Under the pieces are notes generated by a model that ran no database searches, was not told where the DNA came from, and was given only the letters and a program-made list of their open reading frames with translations. Below are positions 1 to 11,341 of a stretch of 64,000 bases of DNA, piece by piece. The translations under genes and the position numbers were made by a program. The stretch comes from Siderastrea siderea (taxonomy: Eukaryota; Cnidaria; Anthozoa; Scleractinia; Rhizangiidae), in assembly GCA_964030785.1 (NCBI GenBank), contig OZ034966.1:2853701-2917700 (forward strand). Reading direction: 5' to 3'. Position 1 is the stretch's first letter; each line of letters starts with the position of its first letter.

Positions 1-1794
1 AAGTAAAAGACACATTTTAACAGTATTTACTGGCCATTTCATCAAAGCGTTGATTATTTTTCAGTGCATTTACTATTACTAGGCAAAAACTAAGGTTGAA
101 AATGTTTTTGTGATTTACTTCAAAACAAACATACAGAATTTTTTTGTTCTTGTATATTTTGTTTGCCATACATCACAGTTTAAGATGCTGGTATTCTCTT
201 TTCGAAGCGAAAGCTGGATCGTGCAAAATTTCAATTTTACTGTTTTCGAGGATTTTTGTTTATCGTTGTCATGGAAATATCGATTTTTACAAAATGTAAA
301 ACACGCTAAAGTTCAATCCAAAACCAACAAGTATTGCAAATTTCACGTTGATCTGACAAGGAGAAGACTGTCTAAGAGCCGAATCAAAAAGTTAGGTATG
401 GTCCTAAAAAAACTGTATCGAAACACCTTAAATTGTGGACTCAATCAAACAAGAGCTGTCCGAATGCGTTGCTCCTTATTAAATTGATGGCCGAGAGCTA
501 AAATATACACACAAGTGACATTCATATTTCATGGTCTTTTGGTGCAAAGGGCGGAGACACTACCATCGTGAAATGGAGAGCAATTTGCAAGAAGTTTTTT
601 GTTAAATAAACCTTTTTCAATTGAATGCACTGGATCGTCCAAAAGAGATCTGAAAAGAAACAATCGAATTGTTTAATTAAAGAGCCCACTTTTCTTCGCA
701 GTAAGAACGTTTTATTAATTTGTAGAATCTTGAAGACAACAGTGCAACACACAGTGACGGATTAAACACAGACGCCCAGAAGTCCCGTGTTTCACAAATT
801 ACAAATTGTTTTCTCTTTTTCGGGATTCTTCTGAGGTTGAAAGTGATTTTGAATCGACGTTTGGCTAGTTTAAATGGCCTTTTTCAGGAAAATTAAGAAA
901 CTAAAAGTCAATATGGCGGATTGATGTTCTCGTTTCGTAACCGCACCTTGAGAGCCTTTCATTTAAGGAAACCAAGGCCAGAACGGGGAACATTACTTCC
1001 CTTGTTATGAAGCATCTTCTATTCTTAGTGTTATATCTGGATGCGCCAGTGGCTGTGAGCTGACTAACAAAGACTCAGTGGATTTGTTTATTTCTTTGCC
1101 AAATTCCCTTCCAAGCTCTGAGAAGTAACAGAACCGATTTGTCGCCTGACAAGGAAGGAGACACAATAAAAGTGGTTTTCTGGCCGAAACCAGCTAAGCA
1201 CAGATTACAAATCGGTACCTCGTTATTCTTAGGTATTGAAACACTTCTACCGAGAATAACAACTAGTTATGCCAAACGGCTGACAAGCAGGAAGAAAAAA
1301 GACACCGCCACCTACGACCTAACGCTTACCTCTGCTCAAGGCCAAACATCTAGAAAACAAGATGAAGAAGCTACGACACCTCGCACAGATCCAGGCCAGG
1401 TGCTACAACAGCGCAGCAAAGAACCTTCCCAACAATTCATAAGGTGGGTTGGTTAATATAATGAGCCCTTCAATCTACCTTCAACCCCGGCAAAAACTCT
1501 CGGCCCATCTTTGTGGTGGAACAGAGAGCATTTTGGATGAACGAAGGGCAAACAGAGTCAGTCAGAACCCCTGACAAGCTCACCTATAAGCTGGAGCACA
1601 ATTGTAGACAGTAGTGCATCGCACGCATCTTTGCGTACCTCAAGTCTATATTCGTGAATTATTTTCAGTTTACTTTTTCAGCTGTTGGGACGGTGTTAAC
1701 GCACTAGTTCGGCAAAATTATTATTTCTTAAAATTTTCAAAAGAAAGGCCGTTACAATATGCACGTGACTTTATCACTAGTCAACTAGGGTAAA
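1..1794. other. Intergenic region, no gene recognised
   Basis: This stretch lies downstream (3') of INTS5. I see no splice-bounded coding segment of a known family. The longest open stretch, 1139-1456 on the plus strand (105 codons), begins with TTG, is rich in K, T, R and Q, and has no domain that I recognise. It is more likely chance or an old repeat remnant than a gene. Confidence 0.5.
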
Positions 1795-2153
1795 ATAGAC
1801 CCTTCCACGGTCTTTCAACCTTTCACAACCAGTGAGGGAAACTCCACTGACACCACTGGAAAAAGCACCTTAAAATCAGTAAGATCGCCACGTTTGAGAG
1901 TAATAGGATGAAAATCAACAAAGTTTTGGCTTCGCAAAGTCGCACAATTTTACAGACATTTGTATGGTGGGGGCATACAAACGTCTGTAAAATTTCGCGA
2001 CTTTGCGGAGCTATATCTTCGCCCGTTTCTGACATGTCACCCTCAAAATCGGCTGGTTTACTAATTTTAACGCGCTCTTTCTAGTAATGTCGATAATGTT
2101 TCGCTATTTAACTGGTCCTTGTCAAAAGTTGAAAAAACCGTGGAAGGGTCTAT
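1795..2153. repeat. MITE-like inverted-repeat element next to the INTS5 3' end
   Basis: The ends are inverted copies: ATAGACCCTTCCACGGT at 1795 and its complement ending at 2153. Inside (about 1930-2008) is a second strong hairpin, whose arms contain TTTTACAGAC and GTCTGTAAAA around a G-rich loop. There is no coding potential. The right end stops about 45 bp from the INTS5 polyadenylation signal. The size (359 bp) and paired ends fit a non-autonomous DNA transposon; no clear target duplication was found. Confidence 0.7.
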
Positions 2154-2199
2154 ACTGTGCAACAAAGAGCTTACAACTAAGCGTAAAAGAGCTCCACAT

Positions 2200-2205
2200 T
2201 TTATT
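2200..2205 (-). terminator. INTS5 polyadenylation signal (AATAAA)
   Basis: AATAAA on the minus strand, 34 bp after the INTS5 stop codon (TGA at 2239-2241). It is the first canonical signal downstream, implying a very short 3' UTR. Confidence 0.6.
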
Positions 2206-2238
2206 TACAACACCAACCTCTGAAACGGGTTCACAAAT

Positions 2239-5200
2239 TCACCATGATTCATCAAACACTCGAGCATAGTGGTGTCCGAGTTTTTCAATATTATTCACAA
2301 AAATTGACTTCACCACTTCCTTCTGTGTCTTGAACGCAGCACCTGTGGAAAGGAAAACATCATCACCGTGTAAGCTCCCCTCCGAAAATAACGACTTACC
2401 ACAAAACTTTCCTCTCTGACTAAAAAACGTGGCTTAAAATAACTGAGAAATTAGATTATTTACTCTGTAGTGTTAAGTTTTAAGTTCCTACTAAGCGTTT
2501 TCCTATTTACTCATTAAGCACTAACAGTGATGAAAATGAAATTTCTCTTTACATTATCACTTGTTCAAACATTCAAGTGATGAGAATAAAGGAAGTGATC
2601 ACCAAGGATGAGATGTCTTGATATTTAAACAAATTCTCCTTACTAGTTCCATAAGAAATGTATGGAGAACAGTAAGGAGAAATGCATTTTCATTTTCAGG
2701 GCTTCAAGGTTTAACGGACATGTGGACTATTTGAGGCAAAAATAATTTCTTTGACCTCAGCAGGATTCGAACCCCGATGCTTTACCGATTGAGCTACGAG
2801 GCCAGACGGGAGCCGGACGTGGGTATTTTACTGGAAAGTAATTCGCGGCAATGAAGATATAAAGGGTACACGAAAGGTAGGTTCACTTCAGCGCTTAAAC
2901 TACAGATTTAATTAGCCGATTTCCTATTTTAACAACCCGTGCTGCGCGGCGCAACATTTCGTTAAAACATTTGTGTTGATTCCTTTTAGAATTGTATTGT
3001 AATACAATTTAAAGGGCACCATCACCTATTTTGAGGATTACTTTTAAAACGCTAAGAGTCATATTGCAATTAGACGTACTAGATCATATTGCAAAAATAC
3101 TGATTACTCTGCCCAGTTCTCTAAAACTGTAATTAAAGGGGCATAGTCACGCTATTTTAGTTCACTTTAAAAATCAAAAATATGTCCTCACATCAATGAA
3201 TGCCCACAAATAATGGTCTAGTTTTGTTACCAAAGACTATATTACTTCACTGAAACTATTTTCTGTCATCTGTTGCTACGGATGGCACGGATGGAAATGG
3301 ATTGCAATTTGAAAAAATTAGGCTAAACTTTTCAAATTCTTTCAGCGTGTTGACACTAAATCGATATTAAATGGTCCTGGTTTGTTTTCTCTCAATGAAA
3401 TTAAGTTAATGTGTTCCTCTAAATGTTCAAACACAATGTTGGGCATGGATAAAGTTAGCTACTGATAATTTTTAGCACAGTTTTGACCAGAAATCTGCGA
3501 AATCTTCGTGACTGTGCTCCTTTAAGTGTGTTTGGCTGCGGATCGCTAGGATCGGAAATGGATTGAAACTTGAAAACATCAGGCTCATATTTCTAGTTTC
3601 TCCTTGTTTCTTGGAAAAATCGTCAGAAACTGACCGTGGTTTGTTCTCCCTTGGCGAAAATCATTCAAATTCTTTCTCTTAATGTTCCATGAGCAATTCG
3701 TGTATGAGAAAAAGTATTTAACTCGAATTTCATCCACATTTTCACCCAAAACGTGAAAATCCCGGTGACATAGCCCCTTCAAGTTGTTTGTTAAACTATT
3801 CTAAAAGCCTCTACCTTGTTGCCATCTCTGGCGTGTGGCATCTGGAGTCATGGCAGAACTTGGCGGAGGAAATTCCTGATAAAAGAATCCAGTCAGTAAC
3901 ACGATCACAACAAAGCATGCTACACAAAAATGTAAAAAACAAAAACAAAAAGAAAAAAACAACAACAACAACAACAACAACAAATATCACGATCAAGAAC
4001 GACCTGGAAACACTCGAAAAAAATGCAGTTGTAGTTCATCCGTCTTCGTCTTGTAAGCTATAAATAGCTGTTTTCTTCCGCCTGAAGTGCCACTAGTTAG
4101 CTATAGAATGCTTAATGAACTCAGAAGAGTCAAAAGGCTTTAATAAATCTCCTAAAGCCTTCAAAGTACCAGCAAAGTACCTTGAGCACTTTCCACATGG
4201 TGTTAAGTAAGGCGAAAATTTCTTTGGGCTGGAGAAGACCAAACACCGCTCCAACGCGGCTCAGTGGAGGAGGCAACCAACTAGCCTACAAAAAACAAAC
4301 CAACATTAATCACAACAGTTTTCGATAACCATGATTTGAGAATTATTCAGTCTAAATCTGTAAATGTATATCCGGGATATCATACAAATGTTACTAAAGG
4401 GCTATGTCATGCTATTTCATTATCTTTTTAAAAAGCTGAAAAGTGTCTAGGCATCAATTGAATTCCAAAGATAATGGTCTAGCTTTATTATTAATGTCTA
4501 TCTTACGATACTGAAACTGTTTCCTTTCGTCTGTTGCTACCGATGGCAAGGATGGAAATGGATTGAAACCAGGAGTCATAATCGGGGACGGAGACCATAA
4601 GCGCGGGTTCCACGCGGCCCCATCGAAAAAGACAAATGTGCTATTTTTAGAGAAAATTGCGCCACCCTCAACGTCATAAACGCGCGTGGGTACACGCAAA
4701 TTTGCGTACAACGAGGGCGCGCTTTATTTCGCTTTATTAGGGCGCGCTGGATTGATAGATAACTCGCCAACAAGGCGCGTAGCGCCAAAATGGTTATAAT
4801 TATTTGATATCCAGCAAGCCCAAGTAGAATAATTGTTTTAATTATTAAAAAAGGCAATCATTGATTGCTATAAAATTAAGAAAGAGAAAAAAGAGAGAGA
4901 ACTCCAAGATATAAAAGGGAACAAGAATCGATTGCGATCACATGACTGACCGAAATAGGCGCGAAAACCTTGCGAAGTGTTGCAGCGTTTCTTTACGGAG
5001 CTGAATGAACCAATGAAAATGCTCCAAAGTGAACATACAAGCACAAGGTTTGGAAAAAATCTTCCAATTATGGGCTCTGAAATGTGGTACGTGTTTGATT
5101 TTTCCTGAAAAATTGTTGTAATCATGGTTCAAAGCGGATTGAAGCTGTACGATCTCACCTTTATACATGTAGCTTCGGGAGTTCAAATGAACGAGTTTGT

Positions 5201-8200
5201 AATCGCTCCGTTCGCACAACGCTGACAACGGAACCATCATGTGTTTGTTTGATCGAACTGAAGAGAGAATTACTATTTTAACTTGAACGATAATTTCTTT
5301 GAGCTCACTGAAACAAGACTACGGAAGTGAGGAACATTAGAATTCACCATCTTACTTTTTAAAATTTTTTTCTGAAGCATCTTAGCGGTCCGGAATCCTA
5401 AATCCTTGAATCTGATTGGCTAATGGCGCGCGCTCCAGCGGTCCGGATTTTCCCATCCGGATCCCGCTGAATCCGCGGGTGAAATCATTGTACTCTCGCA
5501 CAACAAAACGTTGGATTTTGTAAAAATGGAAAACTAACCGTTGTAAATGGAATAAAAGGCCTTGTTATTCCCCGAAACAGGCGAGTATTCCTATGTTTTT
5601 GTTGAGAAAATTTTGCTGGCTTGCTTTTTTCGAGTTGTAGCTTTCTTATTGCCACGCCGTTTGATTTAACACGAGTTAACTGCAAGGTAGTCTTTTGACC
5701 TCCGTTTCTCGGTTGAAATTTCGTCATTTTCCTTGGAGATCTCTTTCTAATCTTGTTCCATTTAGCTTCATTCAAGACAATATGATTAATGATTGTTAGC
5801 TAAAATAGTCAAACAAGAAACCTCGCAACGCAGGGTCTTCGACAAGAACTGCTGCATGTTAACAGGTTTGTACAGTTTAGTTTTCTCCAAGAGAGGATAA
5901 AGGGGTACCCCTTTATCCTCTCTTGTTTTCTCAAAGTATCGATTTGCGAAAATCTTGACCAAGAACGAACAAAAATGTTTAAAATACTAAGATATGCAGC
6001 GGAGTTTGTGGAGTGTTTTAAGCCTTAGCCGTTTCACTAAAAGTCTTACATGTTTTAAAGATCTTTCGGGTTTGGACAAGACAAAGCTTAAGTCTTATTT
6101 TTTATTCTTGCTATGAGACGTCGGGGTTTATCCTTAACGCTTATCGTTTTATGATACATTTTTATTTCTGTTTTATCGTTAGTCTATCCTTAATATCCCT
6201 GTGGTTTGCTAGCGGCTCTTTTTAACTTCACTTTGATCGTGGGAACTAGCGCACGTAGAAGAACTGTTTACAAACAGTTCTCAAACCAATTCGCCTCGTT
6301 CCATCTCCAAAATTGCAGAAAAAAATAAACACGTTATTCACCGGCAAGACCTCAGGCACAGTTTTTCCCTATACAGACCTCCCGGCCGGTGAATAACATA
6401 TATGAAAGCAAACCACAAAACGCAGATGTTCTCAGTTTAAAGCCCGCAGACGGAATGGTAAAAGCATCTCTCAAACAACTGTGAAAGCGATTCAACGTAT
6501 TTTTTACATGGCATCCGATTTACATCTGGACATTTGGAGCTGCTGGAACACAGAGAGAGCTACATCGAGTACAGGTAAATCAGTGTCAATTTTGCGTGGT
6601 ATAGCAAAAAAAATGTCGCCCTTCCTGGCACTGAATTTGTTCACTGCTTGTTGTTAAGACTGCCGCCTGATTTTTGTACTGACTCGCTACAAAAATTTGT
6701 ATTAAATGCTTTATTTTGTCCTGTCTCGATATTTTGTTTTTATATCTGGACATTTGGAGCTGCTGGAACACAGAGAGAGCTACATCGAGTACAGGTAAAT
6801 CAGTGTCAATTTTGCGTGGTATAGCCATAAAAATGTCGCCCTTTCTGGCACTGAATTTGTTCACTGCTTGTTGTTAAGACTGCCGCCTGATTTTTGTACT
6901 GACTCGCTACAAAAATTTGTATTAAAGGCTTTATTTTGTCCTGTCTCGATATTTTGTTTTGTCTCGATATTTCGGAGTCAAATTCCGTAAAAAGACCTAC
7001 TGTCTGTGAAATTTTAAGAACAAGTGATTGTAAACACAGAGCTAAATGCTTAAATAAACTTATAAATTTCTATTTCTACAGTTTCCTTTCGTCCCAAGAA
7101 GTCAACCACTCTAAAACAACGTAGATTTGTGTCTCAGTGACGTTCAGTTGTAATTTTTCCTTAATTTAACTTCGATACAAAGTGATTTTTGAAATTATGA
7201 ATATATGAAGTGAGAATGAGATAAGCAGCCCCGGGGTTGCTGGCGGAGAAAAATACTTTAAGCTCACTCTGTCGTTGAAACCCTTGCCACGTCCACGGCG
7301 CTATGTATGACATGTATCCTTTCTAGGTTAGTAAATTGCTCAGTAAGTAATATTCAATACTAGGGCAGCATGAAGTTTCACTTCAGCTTTCTCCTTCTCA
7401 TTGACGGAAGAAGTTTTTTCTTGGTGTTTTTCCAGTTCTCTATTTTGTCGACGATTGATAACGCACCGCGAGAGCATTTGATTGAAAATAAAGCGCGGTT
7501 TTTGCTTTTTGTTTCTTCGTTTCGGTCCATTTCGGCCACTTCGGTAAAGGCGGACATTATTTCAGAAAACATAAGCTGAGAAACCTCGGCAAACGTCTTC
7601 TTTCCCGATTCGATGGTTTGAATTTGTGCCACTATTTTCTTTTGCAGTGGAAAAAGTGAAAATGATCTATCAGTGCGTAACTTTTCTTCACACCGTGCTT
7701 GGAAATTCATTTAATCTTTAATCTTTAATAGGTATACTCCTAAGACAGAGAAACTATACTGGGAGTTTAAAAGCAAAAATTTCTTGAAATAAATAAGTAA
7801 ATAAATAATTAAACATATATAAATATAAATCTGAACACACAATAAAATCTAATAAAATGAATATGAATAAACAGTCTTGAAATGAATATGAATTTAACAT
7901 AAAATATGAATATGAATTTAACAGTCTTTGCGGCTGCCCTTCAATCTCTGTACGTCCTCAGAGGAAATACATTTTCGGAATGTCTTTTCCGTTTTCCTGC
8001 CTGATTCGCCTTCAACTGTTTTTTCGTAGTTCGACGCCTTTTTTGCCCGCAAAACGTTTCATCCGTCTAACGGGGAAATCCTCGTCCGACATATCCGACG
8101 CATCTTCGACACAAAATTTGTCTAAAATATTCTCACTGCCATCATCAGAATCACTTGTCCTCATATTCAGAGTCACTATCTGGAAAGCTCTCCAAAAGGT

Positions 8201-11200
8201 CTTGCCTCAAATTTGGAAGTGACACTGATAACAGAAAGTGAATTTCTTCATCTCCAACGAAGGAGGACGCCATTTTGTTTGTTTTTCTTTGCGCGGAGTC
8301 CTCCCAACATATACGCGCGCGTGTAACGCGTGGTGGCGCAATTTTTTCTAAAAATAGCACATTTGTCTTTTTCGATGGGGCCAACGCCACTACTGAAAAG
8401 GGTATTTAGTTACGGTCTCCGTCCCCGATTATGGCTCCTCTTGAAACTTGAGAAAATTGGGCCAATTGTTTTCAAGTTTTGATGCTATGTCTTCAAAAAT
8501 CGCCAAAAAATTATTATGGTTAGCTGTCCCTGATAAAATTCATATGATATCTTCCTCATAGTTTTACAGGAGCATTTTGTGTATGAGTAAAGGCACTAAG
8601 AAATGATTTAAGTATAGAATTGACGTAAAATGACAAAATCCTCGTGACGTAACCCCTTTAAATTTGCGCAAGGTTCGTATTGTGAAAATTCTGGAACGAT
8701 TTAGTTGTGGGCGACTTAGCAGTTGCCGAAGAATTCAAGAAACCTTTGAGCGAGGCTTCAATATAAAACGCACCTTGGTCATTATGTCAGTGATAAAACA
8801 CGTGACTTGAAAGTGAAGTGATAATTGGTCCACTGATGCACCCCTGTACACTTCCCAGTTGGACATGATAGTGGCGAGTAAACTGGACACTAAAGGACTG
8901 CACTTGGACAGAGATGACACACCTGAACAAACAGATATACAACTATTTATCTGCAGTTAAAATAGATGATCATTTCACTGCTACGACATAATAAGGACAG
9001 CAGAACACGCAAAATATGACAGCGCATTTCACTGTTGTATCTGAGGACAAGAGCGTATTGCACTGGAGTACCCCGGTTTTAACAGCTTATATGACAGGGA
9101 GATGATGTGGTCGACTGATAAATCAATTAATAATAAAAAATAAGCAAAAAAAATACGACGCCTTGTCGAAGCCATCTTGACTTCATTTTCAAGTCTGGAA
9201 ATGACGGTTGAGGTGAAGAAATTAATATTTCTAAACATCAACCGTTATTTTCAAACTTGAAAAATGAAGTTAAGATGGCTTCGACAAGGCGTCGTATTTT
9301 TTTCATTTATTTTCAATTGTATCTTGAAATGTTCTCTTATTAGAATCATAAATCTCTACTCTATCTGATAGTTTTACAGATAATGCTCGGACATTGCTTA
9401 CATTTTATACTATCCAACTTGTAAAATATCTGCGCCTACCAACCGTAAAACCATCAAATAAGGTGTTTCTATTCACTTTTACTTATTCATCACATACGGG
9501 TATCTTTTGGACTAACAACTGACCAGCTCCCAGTTGGTTTGACATTTCCCTTGGTAGAGCATAGTACCGGTGTCGCAGGCTCATGGATTCAAGTCGTATT
9601 CAAGGCTTTCTTTCCAACTCCTGAAGTTAGCCGCATTATTGCGACTGGCGAGGATTTTTAACTTATAATTAAAGGTTTGAGTAGTTAACACTTACTAACC
9701 TCTTGCAACAATGCTCACAAGAGCCCACAGAATCAGATTATCATCAAAGGTCTTCTTTATCCGCAAGTCACTGCAGGAAAAGAAAAGCAGTTTAGAAATC
9801 AGATGATTGACTCAAGATGGAGCATTTTGAAAGAACAAGCTTATCAGTTGAGTTGAGTTCACGATTACATTACACTGCAAAACAGTCACTTTTTACTCTT
9901 AAAATTCGAATTGCCAGAGACACGAATGATCCCGAGACACGAAGCGCCGAAAGAATGGATTTTTTCTCCCCAGTCCCACTCTCTGTATTCACACTAGCTC
10001 CACACTTTTTAATCTTAGACCGCGCCGTGCGTATACCGGACCAATTCACAATTCACACAAAACTACTGACTGCGCTACAGTCTACCAATACATGGGATGC
10101 AAATAACAGTTCACCACAATTCGTGGCAAATTAGAAAATGCCAGATAGGCGTTCACAAGATTGTCCTTAATGCATTTAATTCCAACTTGACAATCGCTAC
10201 TTATTCTTACCACATAGGTTTCAGTGATTTCTCGAGCAAAACGTCGAGTCGCACTTGGATGACAGGCAACTCACCAAACTGACGTTTATCTGTAGCATAA
10301 AGCAGCTAGTAGTCCCTCTGCATGCAAGTTAATCAAAAGGTTACCCTAGCCTTATTTGGTATTCCCTAACGCGTTCGCCGATAACTGTGTACAGACTTAA
10401 GTGAAAATAGAAAGAGCCTATACTGCTCGCCAGTATCGAGTACTTTCCATGCATACCCGAGTATCGATTACTTTCTAAGCGCGCCTCAGTATCGATTACT
10501 TCAAATGTGTACCCGAGTATTGATTACTTTCCAAGTACGCCTCAGTATCGATTACTTTCCATGCGTACCCAGGTATCGTTTACTTTTCAAGCGCACCCCA
10601 GTATCGATTACTGCGATATCGGTATCGGGCTACTTGCCGTTCGATAGTGAACTTGAGGCTGTCATCATCTGGCCAATCAAAAGTGATCGGAACAACATCA
10701 GGACAAACAATCTCCATTAACAACAGAGCTAAAGAGTCCACGTATTTAGTGTGAAGAGTTAAGGTTGTGCTGTCCGTATCTTCCTGGTCACAGATGCAGC
10801 ATAGAGTGAAAACGACATCCGTAAACACCTGACTTGTCTGAAGCCAGGCTTGGTGCTAAAATAGAAAATGCCAAGTGTAAATGATGCTGCTACATTTTAA
10901 TTACCATAAAAAGGATAAATCTGAGAGCCACTGGCTCCATAAACTCCTAAACTTAATGACAATTCCTCCTTATTTTTCTCATCAGCAACAGGTAGCCGTT
11001 ATTTGTCTTAATAAGCCCCGATATCTTCTCACTGTTCGCCATACATTTCTCATGATACTACTTGGTTATCAAGACATATCATCTTTGGTTTTGCGTTTTT
11101 TGTTTTATTCACACGGCCTGTGATGAAGTAGTGAAAGTACGAGCCAAATACAGTACACACTTTACCTCAGTTCGGCCATGTGTTTTTGCACGATTGTTTC

Positions 11201-11341
11201 TCTCAATATCACCGACAATTCCACTGAAGAACACAGATGATGGAGTAAGAGGAAGGTGAGAAGAGATATGTGGATTACTGTTCCGCTCCAATAAAGAAAC
11301 TTTGATCTTTGTTAGGTCCATTTCAGAATCAGCTGGTTCAG
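2239..11341 (-). CDS. INTS5: INTS5 exons 19-25
   Basis: Exons: 19, 11115-11341; 20, 10638-10855; 21, 9700-9770; 22, 8744-8922; 23, 4181-4285; 24, 3815-3875; 25, 2239-2342. Exon 19 encodes SSVFFSGIVGD; 20, EIVCPDVVPITFDWPDDD; 21, DLRIKKTFDDNLILWALVS; 22, SSLLATIMSNWEVYR; 23, LLQPKEIFALLNTMWKVL; 24 a proline-rich linker; 25 the C terminus ending YARVFDESW. The exon 20 donor is GC (CG|GCAAGT), required for frame and giving the conserved ERDLRI. The exon 19 donor could be GCC|GTGTGA or CAG|GC; both keep the frame and differ by one residue. Intron 22 holds the hAT-like element. Confidence 0.87.

Larger units (their letters stand above)
4570..8440. mobile_element. hAT-like DNA transposon, 3.87 kb, apparently non-autonomous
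   Basis: The terminal inverted repeats extend over about 100-130 bp: the left end CAGGAGTCATAATCGGGGAC at 4570 pairs with the right end, whose complement reads GAGGAGCCATAATCGGGGAC. Both continue into CCCCATCGAAAAAGACAAA and GCTATTTTTAGA. It is flanked by a direct TTGAAAC (4563-4569 and 8441-8447), consistent with a 7-8 bp target duplication. The CAGG-like terminus and duplication size suggest the hAT superfamily (inference). No intact transposase is seen, only short minus-strand open segments. It lies in INTS5 intron 22. Confidence 0.75.
4395..8662. repeat. MITE family A copy split by a later insertion
   Basis: The left part is 4395-4569 (starting TAAAGGGCTATGTCATGC) and the right part 8448-8662 (ending CGTGACGTAACCCCTTTAA). 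Together they total 390 bp, matching the intact copy's 393 bp. The insertion at 4570-8440 falls exactly at the internal sequence ATTGAAAC/TTGA. Confidence 0.75.

Noticed and set aside
1139..1456. 105-codon plus-strand frame as a gene
   Set aside because: It starts with TTG, has no recognised domain and no supporting splice or promoter context.
2418..2437. Possible 20 nt INTS5 microexon with AG and GTAAGT borders
   Set aside because: Exon 24 (3815-3875) joins exon 25 directly in phase, so no extra exon is needed.
3801..3983. Leucine/phenylalanine-rich minus-strand frame that looks like a membrane segment
   Set aside because: The hydrophobic part is a translated A/C-rich simple repeat; the real coding part is only the 61 nt INTS5 exon 24 inside it.
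10432..10627. CRISPR-like array (regular 28 bp spacing)
   Set aside because: The units are contiguous without unique spacers, and the genome is eukaryotic; this is a minisatellite.
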